Shown here in pieces: positions 1 to 6,517 of a stretch of 9,796 bases of DNA. Both the position numbers and the translations under genes were made by a program. The stretch is from an uncultured Clostridia bacterium (GTDB lineage Bacteria; Bacillota; Clostridia; Oscillospirales; Ruminococcaceae): positions 1 through 9,796 of the forward strand of contig CANQOJ010000080.1 of NCBI GenBank assembly GCA_947625455.1, in the 5' to 3' direction. How positions within the stretch are numbered: position 1 is the first letter of the stretch; the number at the start of each line of letters is the position of its first letter. Under the pieces are notes generated by a model. The model worked only from the letters and a program-made list of their open reading frames with translations. It had not been told where the DNA came from and did no database searches.

Positions 1-1553
1 GCGGTGACGTTGGTTTCGGAAAGACGGAAGTTGCATTGAGGGCAGCGTTTAAGTGCATAGAGGGCGGGAAGCAGTGCGCCTTGCTTGCGCCTACAACAGT
101 TCTTGCCTGGCAGCATTACCAGACCGCAACCGCACGAATGGAAGGTTTTCCGATAAATATCGCCATTCTGTCGCGCTATAAAACGCCGAAAGAGCAAAAG
201 GAAATACTCAAAGGGCTTGCTTCGGGCAGGATAGACTTTGTGATAGGAACGCACAGGATTGTTCAAAATGACGTTAAATTCAAGGATTTAGGTCTTGTGA
301 TAATTGACGAGGAACAGCGTTTCGGAGTTGCGCATAAGGACAAGTTCAAGGAGAATTTCACGGGCGTTGACATTCTCTCCCTTTCCGCAACGCCCATTCC
401 GCGCACGCTTAATATGGCAATGAGCGGGATACGCGACATGAGCGTTCTTGACGAGCCGCCGCAGGACAGACAGCCTGTTGCGACATACGTTGTCGAGCAT
501 GATATGGGAGTAATCTGCGCGGCAGTGCAAAAAGAACTCCGCCGCGGCGGGCAGGTATATTATATCCACAACCGAATTGAAAGCATATACGGCTGTGCCG
601 AAAAGCTTCAGGAAATGCTTCCTGACGCGAAAATCGGAGTTGCCCACGGGAGAATGCCCGAAAACGAACTGCTTGAAGTGTGGAGAAAGCTACTTGACGG
701 CGAAATTGACGTGCTTGTTTGCACAACTATCATTGAAACGGGAGTTGATGTCCCGAATGTAAATACGCTTATCATTGAAGACGCGGATTATATGGGCTTG
801 GCGCAATTGCACCAGCTAAGAGGGCGCGTCGGACGGACAAACAAGCGCGCTTATGCCTATTTCACATATAAACCCGGAAAAGTGCTGACCGAAATATCCC
901 ACCGCAGACTTGAAGCGATACGCGAGTTCACGCAATTCGGCAGCGGTTTTAGAATTGCGCTCCGCGACCTTGAAATACGCGGCGCGGGCAACATTCTCGG
1001 TTCATCTCAAAGCGGACATCTTTCAAATATCGGATATGACATGTACTTGCAGCTGCTTGACGAAGCGGTGAGGGAAGAGCGCGGCGAGAAAAATGTTCAT
1101 AAGACCGAGTGCCTTGTGGATATAAGGATTGACGCATATATTCCCGAAGACTATATTTCAAACCAGGCGCAGAGAGTTGACTGTTACAGAAAAATCGCGC
1201 GCGTACAGACACAAGAAGACGCGCTGGATATGACCGACGAACTTATCGACCGTTTCGGAGAGCCGCCCGAAAGCGTTGTGGGACTTATCGAGGTGGCAAG
1301 GCTTAGAAATGTCGCAGCCGAATGCGGTATAACCGAAATAACGCAGGCGGGTGATGAACTTACGTTTTTCCTCTCAAAAATTGAGCCCAACCGTCTTGCG
1401 GCGGCAGGCGCGGTTTTCGGGAAAAGAATGCGCGTTGAAACTGTCGGCAAGCCTAGATTTACTCTGCTTAATGATAAAGACGGCTCGCCTTTGGAGCTTA
1501 TGAAACAGACGTTTTCGGTCATGGACGATTTAGAGGTAAGAGGTAAGAAGTAA
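1..1553 (+). CDS. mfd: Transcription-repair coupling factor Mfd, C-terminal part (5' end off window)
   Basis: Mfd is a DNA translocase that pushes stalled RNA polymerase off lesions and recruits UvrA for nucleotide excision repair. The open frame begins at base 3 and contains no native start, since the reading frame enters from the left edge; the TTG at 36 is internal. The visible 516 codons open on the Walker A motif (GDVGFGKTEVA, bases 3-35). Then come the DEEQ helicase motif II (306-317), SATPIPRTL motif III (384-410), a second RecA-like lobe with the RGRVGR motif VI (about 820-837), and the RDLEIRGAGNILG...QSGH segment that fits the Mfd/RecG translocation (TRG) motif (about 960-1020). The end matches the Mfd C-terminal TRCF domain (IDAYIPEDYI... 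DRFGEPP). Full-length Mfd is usually about 1100-1200 residues, so roughly half is present. The last codons (LEVRGKK and stop) are written in a heptanucleotide repeat that continues downstream. Confidence 0.97.
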   Translation, partial: GDVGFGKTEVALRAAFKCIEGGKQCALLAPTTVLAWQHYQTATARMEGFPINIAILSRYKTPKEQKEILKGLASGRIDFVIGTHRIVQNDVKFKDLGLVIIDEEQRFGVAHKDKFKENFTGVDILSLSATPIPRTLNMAMSGIRDMSVLDEPPQDRQPVATYVVEHDMGVICAAVQKELRRGGQVYYIHNRIESIYGCAEKLQEMLPDAKIGVAHGRMPENELLEVWRKLLDGEIDVLVCTTIIETGVDVPNVNTLIIEDADYMGLAQLHQLRGRVGRTNKRAYAYFTYKPGKVLTEISHRRLEAIREFTQFGSGFRIALRDLEIRGAGNILGSSQSGHLSNIGYDMYLQLLDEAVREERGEKNVHKTECLVDIRIDAYIPEDYISNQAQRVDCYRKIARVQTQEDALDMTDELIDRFGEPPESVVGLIEVARLRNVAAECGITEITQAGDELTFFLSKIEPNRLAAAGAVFGKRMRVETVGKPRFTLLNDKDGSPLELMKQTFSVMDDLEVRGKK

Positions 1554-1604
1554 GAGGTTAGAGTTCGTCTAGAGGCTAGACGCGTTATGCGCGTCTAGCT
1601 TCTA
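1531..1604 (+). repeat. Heptanucleotide repeat array, copy A, with small hairpin
   Basis: Five head-to-tail 7-mers run without a break: TAGAGGT, AAGAGGT, AAGAAGT, AAGAGGT, TAGAGTT (1531-1565). Next comes CGTC, another TAGAGGC, and an 8-bp hairpin (TAGACGCG 1577-1584 with CGCGTCTA 1590-1597). The array starts inside the mfd coding region and provides its TAA stop (1551-1553). The 20-mer at 1561-1580 is repeated exactly at 8457-8476 in copy C. Confidence 0.85.
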
Positions 1605-1611
1605 GATGACC

Positions 1612-1768
1612 ACGTCCGGGCGCTCCGGGGTGCAGCCACGGCTTTGGCGAAGCGGAAAGGTTGTTTGAATAGGCGATATGCGCTTCCCGCTTCGCCAAAG
1701 CCACGCGCTGCGCGCGGCAAATTCGCTACGCGAATTTGAGTGGCTGCACCCCGGAGCGCGCCGGATCA
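1612..1768. repeat. GC-rich nested palindromic repeat, copy 1
   Basis: The outer arms GCGCTCCGGGGTGCAGCCAC (1620-1639) and its exact reverse complement (1740-1759) are 20 bp. Inside lie a 16-bp perfect inverted repeat (GGCTTTGGCGAAGCGG 1640-1655 with 1687-1702) and a separate 9-bp hairpin (CAAATTCGC 1718-1726 with GCGAATTTG 1730-1738). The reverse complement of 1716-1759 matches 9737-9778 almost exactly, so this is a dispersed repeat. No protein or transposase is encoded in it. Together with copy A it fills most of the 309-base gap before the next gene. Confidence 0.85.
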
Positions 1769-1862
1769 TGCGCACCTTTCCTTTTCAAGGTTTTTATTCA
1801 GTCTGACAGCACGCTGATTGAAATTCAGCGTACTATGTAAAATTATAAACGCAGGTGAAAAA

Positions 1863-2270
1863 ATGACAAAGACAAAAAAAACAGCTTTAATAATCGCAGG
1901 CATTGTCCTGCTTATAGCGGCGGTTACGGGAATGTGGCTTGTGTATCAGTCGAACATAACCCCCGCAGCCGCTGGCACAAAGACAATAACGGTAAAAGTG
2001 ATTTCCGACCGCGACGGCGTTAACACCGAAAATCAGTACACCACAGATGAAGAATATCTCGGAAGTTTTCTCGAACATCAGGGCTTAATCGAGTTCGACA
2101 CCTCAACTTACGGCAGGTTCATAACAGGCGTTATGGGTTATAAGGCAAATACCGAAGAACAATCGTGGTGGAATATCCTTGTAGACGGCGCGTCAGCGAC
2201 AACAGGCGTTGATGAAATTGCGGTTTCTGACGGCAGCGTCTACACGCTTCAGCTTGTGATAGGATGGTAG
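1863..2270 (+). CDS. Membrane-anchored DUF4430-domain protein
   Basis: This predicts a 135-residue extracytoplasmic protein with an N-terminal anchor. I chose ATG 1863 (MTKTKKTAL...) because AGGTG sits at a proper distance upstream; the frame is open from TTG 1818, but that start lacks a ribosome binding site. After a basic N-terminus, residues about 8-28 form one hydrophobic helix that could be a signal anchor. Residues about 60-135 resemble DUF4430, the transcobalamin-like C-terminal fold, with the typical run YGRFITGVMGYKA, SWWNILVDGA, and a closing DGSVYTLQLVIGW. Such proteins are often encoded beside ECF transporter S components, as here, where the stop overlaps the next start by 7 bases. 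A role in capturing a vitamin or corrinoid-like ligand for the transporter is inference only. No cobalamin riboswitch was recognised upstream. Confidence 0.75.
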   Translation: MTKTKKTALIIAGIVLLIAAVTGMWLVYQSNITPAAAGTKTITVKVISDRDGVNTENQYTTDEEYLGSFLEHQGLIEFDTSTYGRFITGVMGYKANTEEQSWWNILVDGASATTGVDEIAVSDGSVYTLQLVIGW

Positions 2271-2767
2271 TTAAAGTTCAAAGCGTCACCAGAATTGCGC
2301 TGTTTGGTGCGCTCCTTTATGCTTCACAGTTAGCGCTGTCCTTTCTTCCGAATATTGAGATAGTAACGCTTCTGATTGTCCTTTTCACAAAACATTTCGG
2401 CAAAGAGGGCACGTTTTCGTGCTTCGTTTATGTCCTGCTTACGGCATTTACATGGGGATTTGGATTGTGGTGGATAACATACCTTGTTGTATGGCCCTTG
2501 TTCTCGCTGGTCGTTTACAAATTGCGCAATATCGACAACTGGCTCGTCTGGGCAATAATAAACGCTGTTTTCGGATTAAGCTTCGGCGCATTGTTCGCAG
2601 TGCCATACATTATAGTATCCCCCGCATACGCGCTTTCGTACTGGATTTCCGGCATTCCGTTCGATATTTCTCACTGCCTCGGAAATTTCATCTCGGCTCT
2701 GGTTTTGGGCAAACCCCTTGACCTGGCTCTTGGAAAAATAAAACAGATTTTTGAAAGAAAAAAGTGA
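2264..2767 (+). CDS. ECF-type transporter S component-like membrane protein
   Basis: This is a 167-residue, very hydrophobic protein with about five to six membrane segments and a basic C-terminal tail (KIKQIFERKK). The early segment PNIEIVTLLIVLF (about residues 29-41) resembles the PNIEPVTLL pattern seen in substrate-binding S subunits of energy-coupling-factor vitamin transporters. It is followed by a Trp-rich helix (WGFGLWWITYLVVW, 64-77). S subunits bind the vitamin in the membrane and associate with shared EcfA/EcfA'/EcfT subunits, which are not encoded in this window. The start ATG overlaps the DUF4430 stop (ATGGTAG, 2264-2270), so translational coupling is likely, and no separate strong Shine-Dalgarno is visible. 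The substrate cannot be read from sequence; cobalamin is a guess from the DUF4430 partner. Another small membrane-protein family remains possible. Confidence 0.72.
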   Translation: MVVKVQSVTRIALFGALLYASQLALSFLPNIEIVTLLIVLFTKHFGKEGTFSCFVYVLLTAFTWGFGLWWITYLVVWPLFSLVVYKLRNIDNWLVWAIINAVFGLSFGALFAVPYIIVSPAYALSYWISGIPFDISHCLGNFISALVLGKPLDLALGKIKQIFERKK

Positions 2768-2783
2768 TTAAGGGTGGTTTTAG

Positions 2784-2932
2784 CAAGGGGGAAAACCTAC
2801 TAGAAACTAGAATTTAAGAGATTAGAGGCTAGAGTTGAAGTCAAAACAAGATTTCCTCTTCAAATCTTGTTTTAGTTCAAACTCTAGCCTCTAGCTTCTT
2901 AATCTCTAACCTCTAGCAGGTTTTCCCCCTTG
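2784..2932. repeat. 149-bp imperfect hairpin containing heptad repeats, copy B
   Basis: The outer arms CAAGGGGGAAAACCT (2784-2798) and AGGTTTTCCCCCTTG (2918-2932) pair perfectly. The inner arms AAAACAAGATTT (2843-2854) and AAATCTTGTTTT (2862-2873) close a 7-nt loop. Between them, TAGAGGC/TAGAGTT-type 7-mers run forward on the left arm and reversed (CTCTAGCCTCTAGC) on the right arm, with some mismatches. It begins 16 bases after the ECF S stop. It could fold as a transcript-end structure, but it has no T-tract. Confidence 0.8.
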
Positions 2933-3042
2933 AACCCCTTTTCAAAACTTTCTATTACGGCTGATGAAGATAAGGTTCTTTGGCGCATAAAAGAAAAACA
3001 ACATTAAATTTCAAACAATGACGGCGTTATAAAGTTTTTAAA

Positions 3043-3077
3043 AGGGCGGATTGTGAGGACTTCGTCCTCACAACCCT
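3043..3077 (-). terminator. Candidate terminator of the chemotaxis receptor gene
   Basis: A perfect 10-bp stem (TTGTGAGGAC 3051-3060 with GTCCTCACAA 3064-3073, loop TTC) can be extended by AGGG/CCCT (3043-3046 with 3074-3077) across a 4-nt bulge. Read on the minus strand it is followed by only four T residues before A residues. It lies about 65 bases past the receptor stop. The short T-tract keeps confidence modest. Confidence 0.45.
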
Positions 3078-3080
3078 GTT

Positions 3081-3116
3081 TGAGGGGAAAACTTTTTCCA
3101 AAAAGTTTTCCCCTCA
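3081..3116. repeat. Perfect 17-bp inverted repeat
   Basis: TGAGGGGAAAACTTTTT (3081-3097) and its exact complement (3100-3116) are separated by only CC. It sits between two convergent genes, so it could stop transcription from either side. However, neither flank carries a proper T-tract; the T-runs are inside the stem. The rest of the 2768-3140 gap (roughly 2933-3042) holds nothing I recognise. Confidence 0.6.
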
Positions 3117-3140
3117 ATAATTATAAATTACGCCATTATG

Positions 3141-5204
3141 TTAATCTTCTCTGAACTTGAACATCTGTATTCTGTCGTGGAGGAGCTGTGCCTGGGAGGA
3201 CATTTGTTCGCTTGCCGCGGCGCTTTGCTCGGCGGTTGCGGAGTTGTTCTGGACAGCGTCCGTGATTTGCTTTATGCCGATATTGATGTGTTCAATTGCC
3301 TCGGACTGCTTTTCGCTTGACTTTGCGATACCGCTGAGTGAAGTCTTGACAATCTCTGATGTTGTCGCAACATTTTTAAGCGACTCGTCAGCCTTAACCG
3401 AAATCTGACGTCCGTTGTTTACGGTGGTCATAACGTTTTCAACAAGCGAGTTGATATTCGCGTTTGAAGCCGCTGTCTTAGACGCAAGCATCTGAATTTC
3501 CTCTGCAACAACCGCAAATCCCTTGCCCGATTCACCTGCGCGCGCCGCTTCAATAGCCGCGTTTATAGCGAGAACATTTGTCTGGAATGCAATTTCGTCA
3601 ACTGCCTTAACAATATTGCTGATTTTTTCCGAAGCGTCCGAAATGGCGTTCATAGCGTCGTGCATATCGCTCATGTTGCGCGAAGATTCGCTGATTTCCG
3701 CGAATGCCGTTTCCATAGCCTCAAACGCTCCGCGAATGCTTTCGTTATTCTTCATGACATCGGAAGTCATATGCTCGATAGATTCCGAAAGTTCCTGGAT
3801 AGAAGAAGTCTGCTCTGTACTGCTCTGCGCGAGCGACTGTGCGCCTGCCGCAACCTGGTCAGAGCCGAGCGCAACCTGCTCTGCGACTGCGTTTATCTCC
3901 GAAAGCGTGTTGTTCAGCGTGTTTGAAATATTTTCAAGCGCAATCTTTATCTGCGCGAAATCGCCTATGTAGTTTCTTTCAAGCTTGAAGTCAAGGTTGC
4001 CGTCGGCGATTTGATTAAGCACGCCGGAAACCTCGCTGATGTAGCCTATATAGTCGTTCAGTCTGTTTGAAGTTTGCGAGAAGTTTTGGGCAAGTTCGCC
4101 GACTTCATCTCTTGATTTTACGTCAACCGTAGCCGAAAGATCGCCTTCAGCAATCTTCTTTGCGGTGTGGTTGAGTTTTTCAATATTGCGGGTAAGTCTG
4201 AATGCAACGATAAACGCAGCAGCTGCCGCAACTATAACAACTATAAGCATGGCAATACCGCAGCTTACTCTGAAACTTCTTCCTCTTGCGTCAACTTCGT
4301 TGAAAGGCACCGAAGTAACAAGCGTCATTCCGTTGTTTAAAGCGCGTGTGGTAGCCGTGTATTTAGTGCCGTTGTAGGTTGCGGAAACGGTCTTTTTGTC
4401 GTTGTTGCCCGAAGAAATAAGCGACGAGAGAGCGTTTGTACCGCCGTTTTTGTCAAGATCCGAAATCGGAGTGCCGAGTTCTGTACCTTCATGATAAAGT
4501 ATCGAAGAACCGTCAGAGCCGATTACCATTGCGTCCGCGCCGTTGTACATAACGCTTGCGTGCGAAAGTTCCTCAATGGTAGAAAATTGCAAATCCATGC
4601 CGATAATTCCGAGGTTTTCGCCGTTTACAAACAGCGGAACAACGTATGAAATCATATAAACGCCGACATTCTCGTTGAGGTACGGATCCATCCATGTAGG
4701 CTTGCCGTTGTTTACGGGGATATAATACCAGCCGACATGGTTAAGGTCTGTCTTGTCAAAAACTGAAAAGTCCGTGCATTCAACCTCGCCGTAAGGCTCT
4801 GTTGTGCTGTTTCTCATGTAGAACATACCCGAAGTAGGATATGCAATGTCGGGACTGTATCTTATGTAAGATGAAATAGCGCCGTCAGTCTTTTCGCCTG
4901 CCGCAAGAAGAATGGGGGCAATTTTAGCGGTGTAGCTGTCAACATACGCTCTTGAGCTCTTAAACTGCGCGAAATCATCAAGCGTATTGAGCGCGTAGCT
5001 TGCCAGAGTGTCAACCGACTGCTCAACGCGCTTCAGATACCCGTTAAGCGACTCCGCGGCTTCTTCGCAAGAGTTGTTTATAATCTCGTCGGAATCCTCG
5101 TTTATTATCTGATTTGAGAAAATAAAGCTGAGAGTGCTGACGGAAAACGCGCCTACCAAGGTGCATACAATAACAACAAGCGCTATTTTAAACTTGATTT
5201 TCAT
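3141..5204 (-). CDS. Methyl-accepting chemotaxis protein with dCache sensor
   Basis: A 687-residue transmembrane chemoreceptor that would signal through CheA/CheW to flagellar motors. A first membrane helix (residues 7-30) is followed by an extracellular region of about 280 residues. Its WYYIPVNNGKPTWMDPY and NGENLGIIGMDL stretches (159-204) fit a dCache_1 sensor. A second helix (about 312-335) and a HAMP domain (336-388) follow. A second HAMP-like stretch (IADGNLDFKLERNYIGDF, about 399-416) precedes the cytoplasmic coiled-coil hairpin. The hairpin tip DEIAFQTNVLAINAAIEAA (536-554) and AGESGKGFAVVAEE (556-569) match the conserved signalling tip. There is no C-terminal CheR-binding pentapeptide; it ends KFRED. 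The start is supported by AGGA upstream of ATG and a good promoter. The ligand is unknown: the RxWY signature of amino-acid dCache sensors is not evident. No other chemotaxis gene is in the window. Confidence 0.95.
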   Translation of the reverse strand: MKIKFKIALVVIVCTLVGAFSVSTLSFIFSNQIINEDSDEIINNSCEEAAESLNGYLKRVEQSVDTLASYALNTLDDFAQFKSSRAYVDSYTAKIAPILLAAGEKTDGAISSYIRYSPDIAYPTSGMFYMRNSTTEPYGEVECTDFSVFDKTDLNHVGWYYIPVNNGKPTWMDPYLNENVGVYMISYVVPLFVNGENLGIIGMDLQFSTIEELSHASVMYNGADAMVIGSDGSSILYHEGTELGTPISDLDKNGGTNALSSLISSGNNDKKTVSATYNGTKYTATTRALNNGMTLVTSVPFNEVDARGRSFRVSCGIAMLIVVIVAAAAAFIVAFRLTRNIEKLNHTAKKIAEGDLSATVDVKSRDEVGELAQNFSQTSNRLNDYIGYISEVSGVLNQIADGNLDFKLERNYIGDFAQIKIALENISNTLNNTLSEINAVAEQVALGSDQVAAGAQSLAQSSTEQTSSIQELSESIEHMTSDVMKNNESIRGAFEAMETAFAEISESSRNMSDMHDAMNAISDASEKISNIVKAVDEIAFQTNVLAINAAIEAARAGESGKGFAVVAEEIQMLASKTAASNANINSLVENVMTTVNNGRQISVKADESLKNVATTSEIVKTSLSGIAKSSEKQSEAIEHINIGIKQITDAVQNNSATAEQSAAASEQMSSQAQLLHDRIQMFKFRED

Positions 5205-5263
5205 TATTTTAAATCCTGCCTTCCCTACAACAAATTGTAATATATCCTAACTATATACTCTAT

Positions 5264-5292
5264 ATTGTACAACATTTTGCCCTTAAAGTCAA
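5264..5292 (-). promoter_or_regulatory. Sigma-A promoter of the chemotaxis receptor gene
   Basis: On the minus strand TTGACT (5287-5292) and TACAAT (5264-5269) are separated by exactly 17 bases, close to the vegetative consensus. It lies 60 bases before the receptor ATG. A palindrome TTGTACAA (5265-5272) overlaps the -10 box and could be an operator. No sigma-28-type motility promoter was seen. Confidence 0.75.
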
Positions 5293-5306
5293 GTAATTAA
5301 ATCCTG

Positions 5307-5327
5307 TTTTGTACATATTATACAAAA
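5307..5327. promoter_or_regulatory. Possible operator: TTTTGTA-N7-TACAAAA inverted repeat
   Basis: A 7-bp perfect inverted repeat with a 7-nt spacer lies just upstream of the receptor -35 box, in the shared divergent intergenic region. It shares the TTGTA/TACAA half-site with the TTGTACAA palindrome at 5265-5272, which suggests one regulator could bind both. It is AT-rich and chance occurrence is possible. Confidence 0.35.
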
Positions 5328-5394
5328 TTATCGCTAAATTTTAGTTGGCAGTGTAATTATCCGTATTTATTTTTTTACGGCATATTAAAAGCGG

Positions 5395-5423
5395 TTGAAA
5401 TAATCGGCAGTTTGTGGTATAGT
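5395..5423 (+). promoter_or_regulatory. Sigma-A promoter of the oxidoreductase gene
   Basis: TTGAAA (5395-5400), a 17-base spacer and TATAGT (5418-5423) lie 45 bases before the GTG start. The ribosome binding site AAAGGAGG (5454-5461) with a 7-nt spacer fixes that GTG as the start. Confidence 0.75.
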
Positions 5424-5468
5424 TAAAGTAGTAAAATACTGAACAATATATTCAAAGGAGGATATAAA

Positions 5469-6446
5469 GTGAATTGGGGTATTATTGCAACGGGAAATAT
5501 AGCCGAAAAGTTTGCAAAAACCATAAACGCCATGTCTGATGAAAATCAAAGGCTTGCTGCGGTGGGTTCACGCAGTTTGGAGAGGGCGGAGGAGTTTGCG
5601 AAAAAGCACGGAATTGAACGGTTTTACTCGTCATATGAAGAACTAGCAAATGACAAGCAGATTGACGCGGTGTATATCGCAACGCCGAACAATCTGCATT
5701 TTGAAAACACCATGCTTTGTTTAAACGCGGGAAAGCATGTTTTGTGCGAAAAGCCGTTTACCGTAAGCGCAAAGGATTGCGAAGAACTTTACCGCGCGGC
5801 TGATGAAAAGCAGTTATTTATAATGGAGGGATTTTGGATAAGATTTCTTCCGCTGTATGCTGAACTTTTGAAGATAATAAAAGAGAAAAAGTACGGAGAA
5901 CTTCGCCATGCAAGGTGCGAGTACGGATTTATTGCAAAAGGAAAGCGCCGCGAGAGGAAATTCCTGTCGGAATTAGCGGGCGGCGCGCTGCTGGATATAG
6001 GCGTTTACTGCCTGGGATTTTTGCATATGGTCATGGGCGAAGAACCCGAAAGCTTTGACACGCAGGTTAAATTCAACGAGTATGGAACTGACGAGTACAG
6101 CGTTGTTCAGCTTGCCTATCCAAACGGTAAAACAGCGCATTGTCTGCAGACGATAGGTTTGAACATAGAACGCCGCGCCGCGCTGTATTTTGACAACGCA
6201 AGCATTTATTTTCCCGACTTTCAGGGCGCGTATTCAATGACGGTAAAGCCCGTTGAGGGCGATGAATATACCGTTGATTTACCGCCCCAAATAAACGGCT
6301 TTGAGTATGAAATTCGGGAGATGACAAACTGCATAAAACATGGAAAAATCCACAGCGATATTTTTACCCCCAAAGACAATATAGCTGTTTTAAGGCTTAT
6401 GGACAGTATAAGAAATAGGTGGGGATTAAAATTCAAATGCGAATAA
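5469..6446 (+). CDS. Gfo/Idh/MocA-family NAD(P)-dependent oxidoreductase
   Basis: A 325-residue cytosolic dehydrogenase of the glucose-fructose oxidoreductase/inositol dehydrogenase family, which typically oxidises or reduces sugar or cyclitol hydroxyls with NAD(P). The N-terminal Rossmann fold shows GIIATGNIA (4-12), AVYIATPNNLH (67-77) and the hallmark CEKP (93-96) carrying the catalytic-site lysine K95. MEGFWIRFLPLY (119-130) and GGALLDIGVY (171-180) are typical of the subgroup with dihydrodiol dehydrogenase and YdgJ-like proteins. The length is normal and complete. Translation starts at GTG 5469, set by the AAAGGAGG site. It has its own promoter and terminator, so it is probably a single-gene unit. 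The substrate cannot be assigned; no sugar transporter or kinase is adjacent. Confidence 0.92.
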   Translation: MNWGIIATGNIAEKFAKTINAMSDENQRLAAVGSRSLERAEEFAKKHGIERFYSSYEELANDKQIDAVYIATPNNLHFENTMLCLNAGKHVLCEKPFTVSAKDCEELYRAADEKQLFIMEGFWIRFLPLYAELLKIIKEKKYGELRHARCEYGFIAKGKRRERKFLSELAGGALLDIGVYCLGFLHMVMGEEPESFDTQVKFNEYGTDEYSVVQLAYPNGKTAHCLQTIGLNIERRAALYFDNASIYFPDFQGAYSMTVKPVEGDEYTVDLPPQINGFEYEIREMTNCIKHGKIHSDIFTPKDNIAVLRLMDSIRNRWGLKFKCE

Positions 6447-6447
6447 A

Positions 6448-6506
6448 CAGACTGTATATAAAGCCCCATCTGCGTTGTCAGCGTCTGGGGCTTTCTATAC
6501 AGTCTG
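6448..6506. terminator. Bidirectional terminator between convergent genes
   Basis: Two 21-base arms (6448-6468 and 6486-6506) pair with a single mismatch around a 17-nt loop. The core is AAAGCCCCA against TGGGGCTTT. It begins 2 bases after the oxidoreductase stop and ends 11 bases before the lipoprotein stop on the other strand, so it can serve both. The T-runs lie within the stem. Confidence 0.75.
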
Positions 6507-6517
6507 AAAAGCTCTTA

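Noticed and set aside
1818..1849. Promoter TTGAAA with TATAAA before the DUF4430 gene
   Set aside because: The spacer is 20 bases and alternatives are 14 or fewer, so the match is not convincing.
1554..1862. Cobalamin riboswitch before the DUF4430/ECF pair
   Set aside because: The gap is filled by repeat-family hairpins shared with 9728-9796. I could not recognise a B12-box (GCCACTG-type) in a riboswitch context.
1818..1862. TTG 1818 as start of the DUF4430 protein
   Set aside because: It has no Shine-Dalgarno and would add 15 residues before a typical basic N-terminus. ATG 1863 has AGGTG at good spacing.
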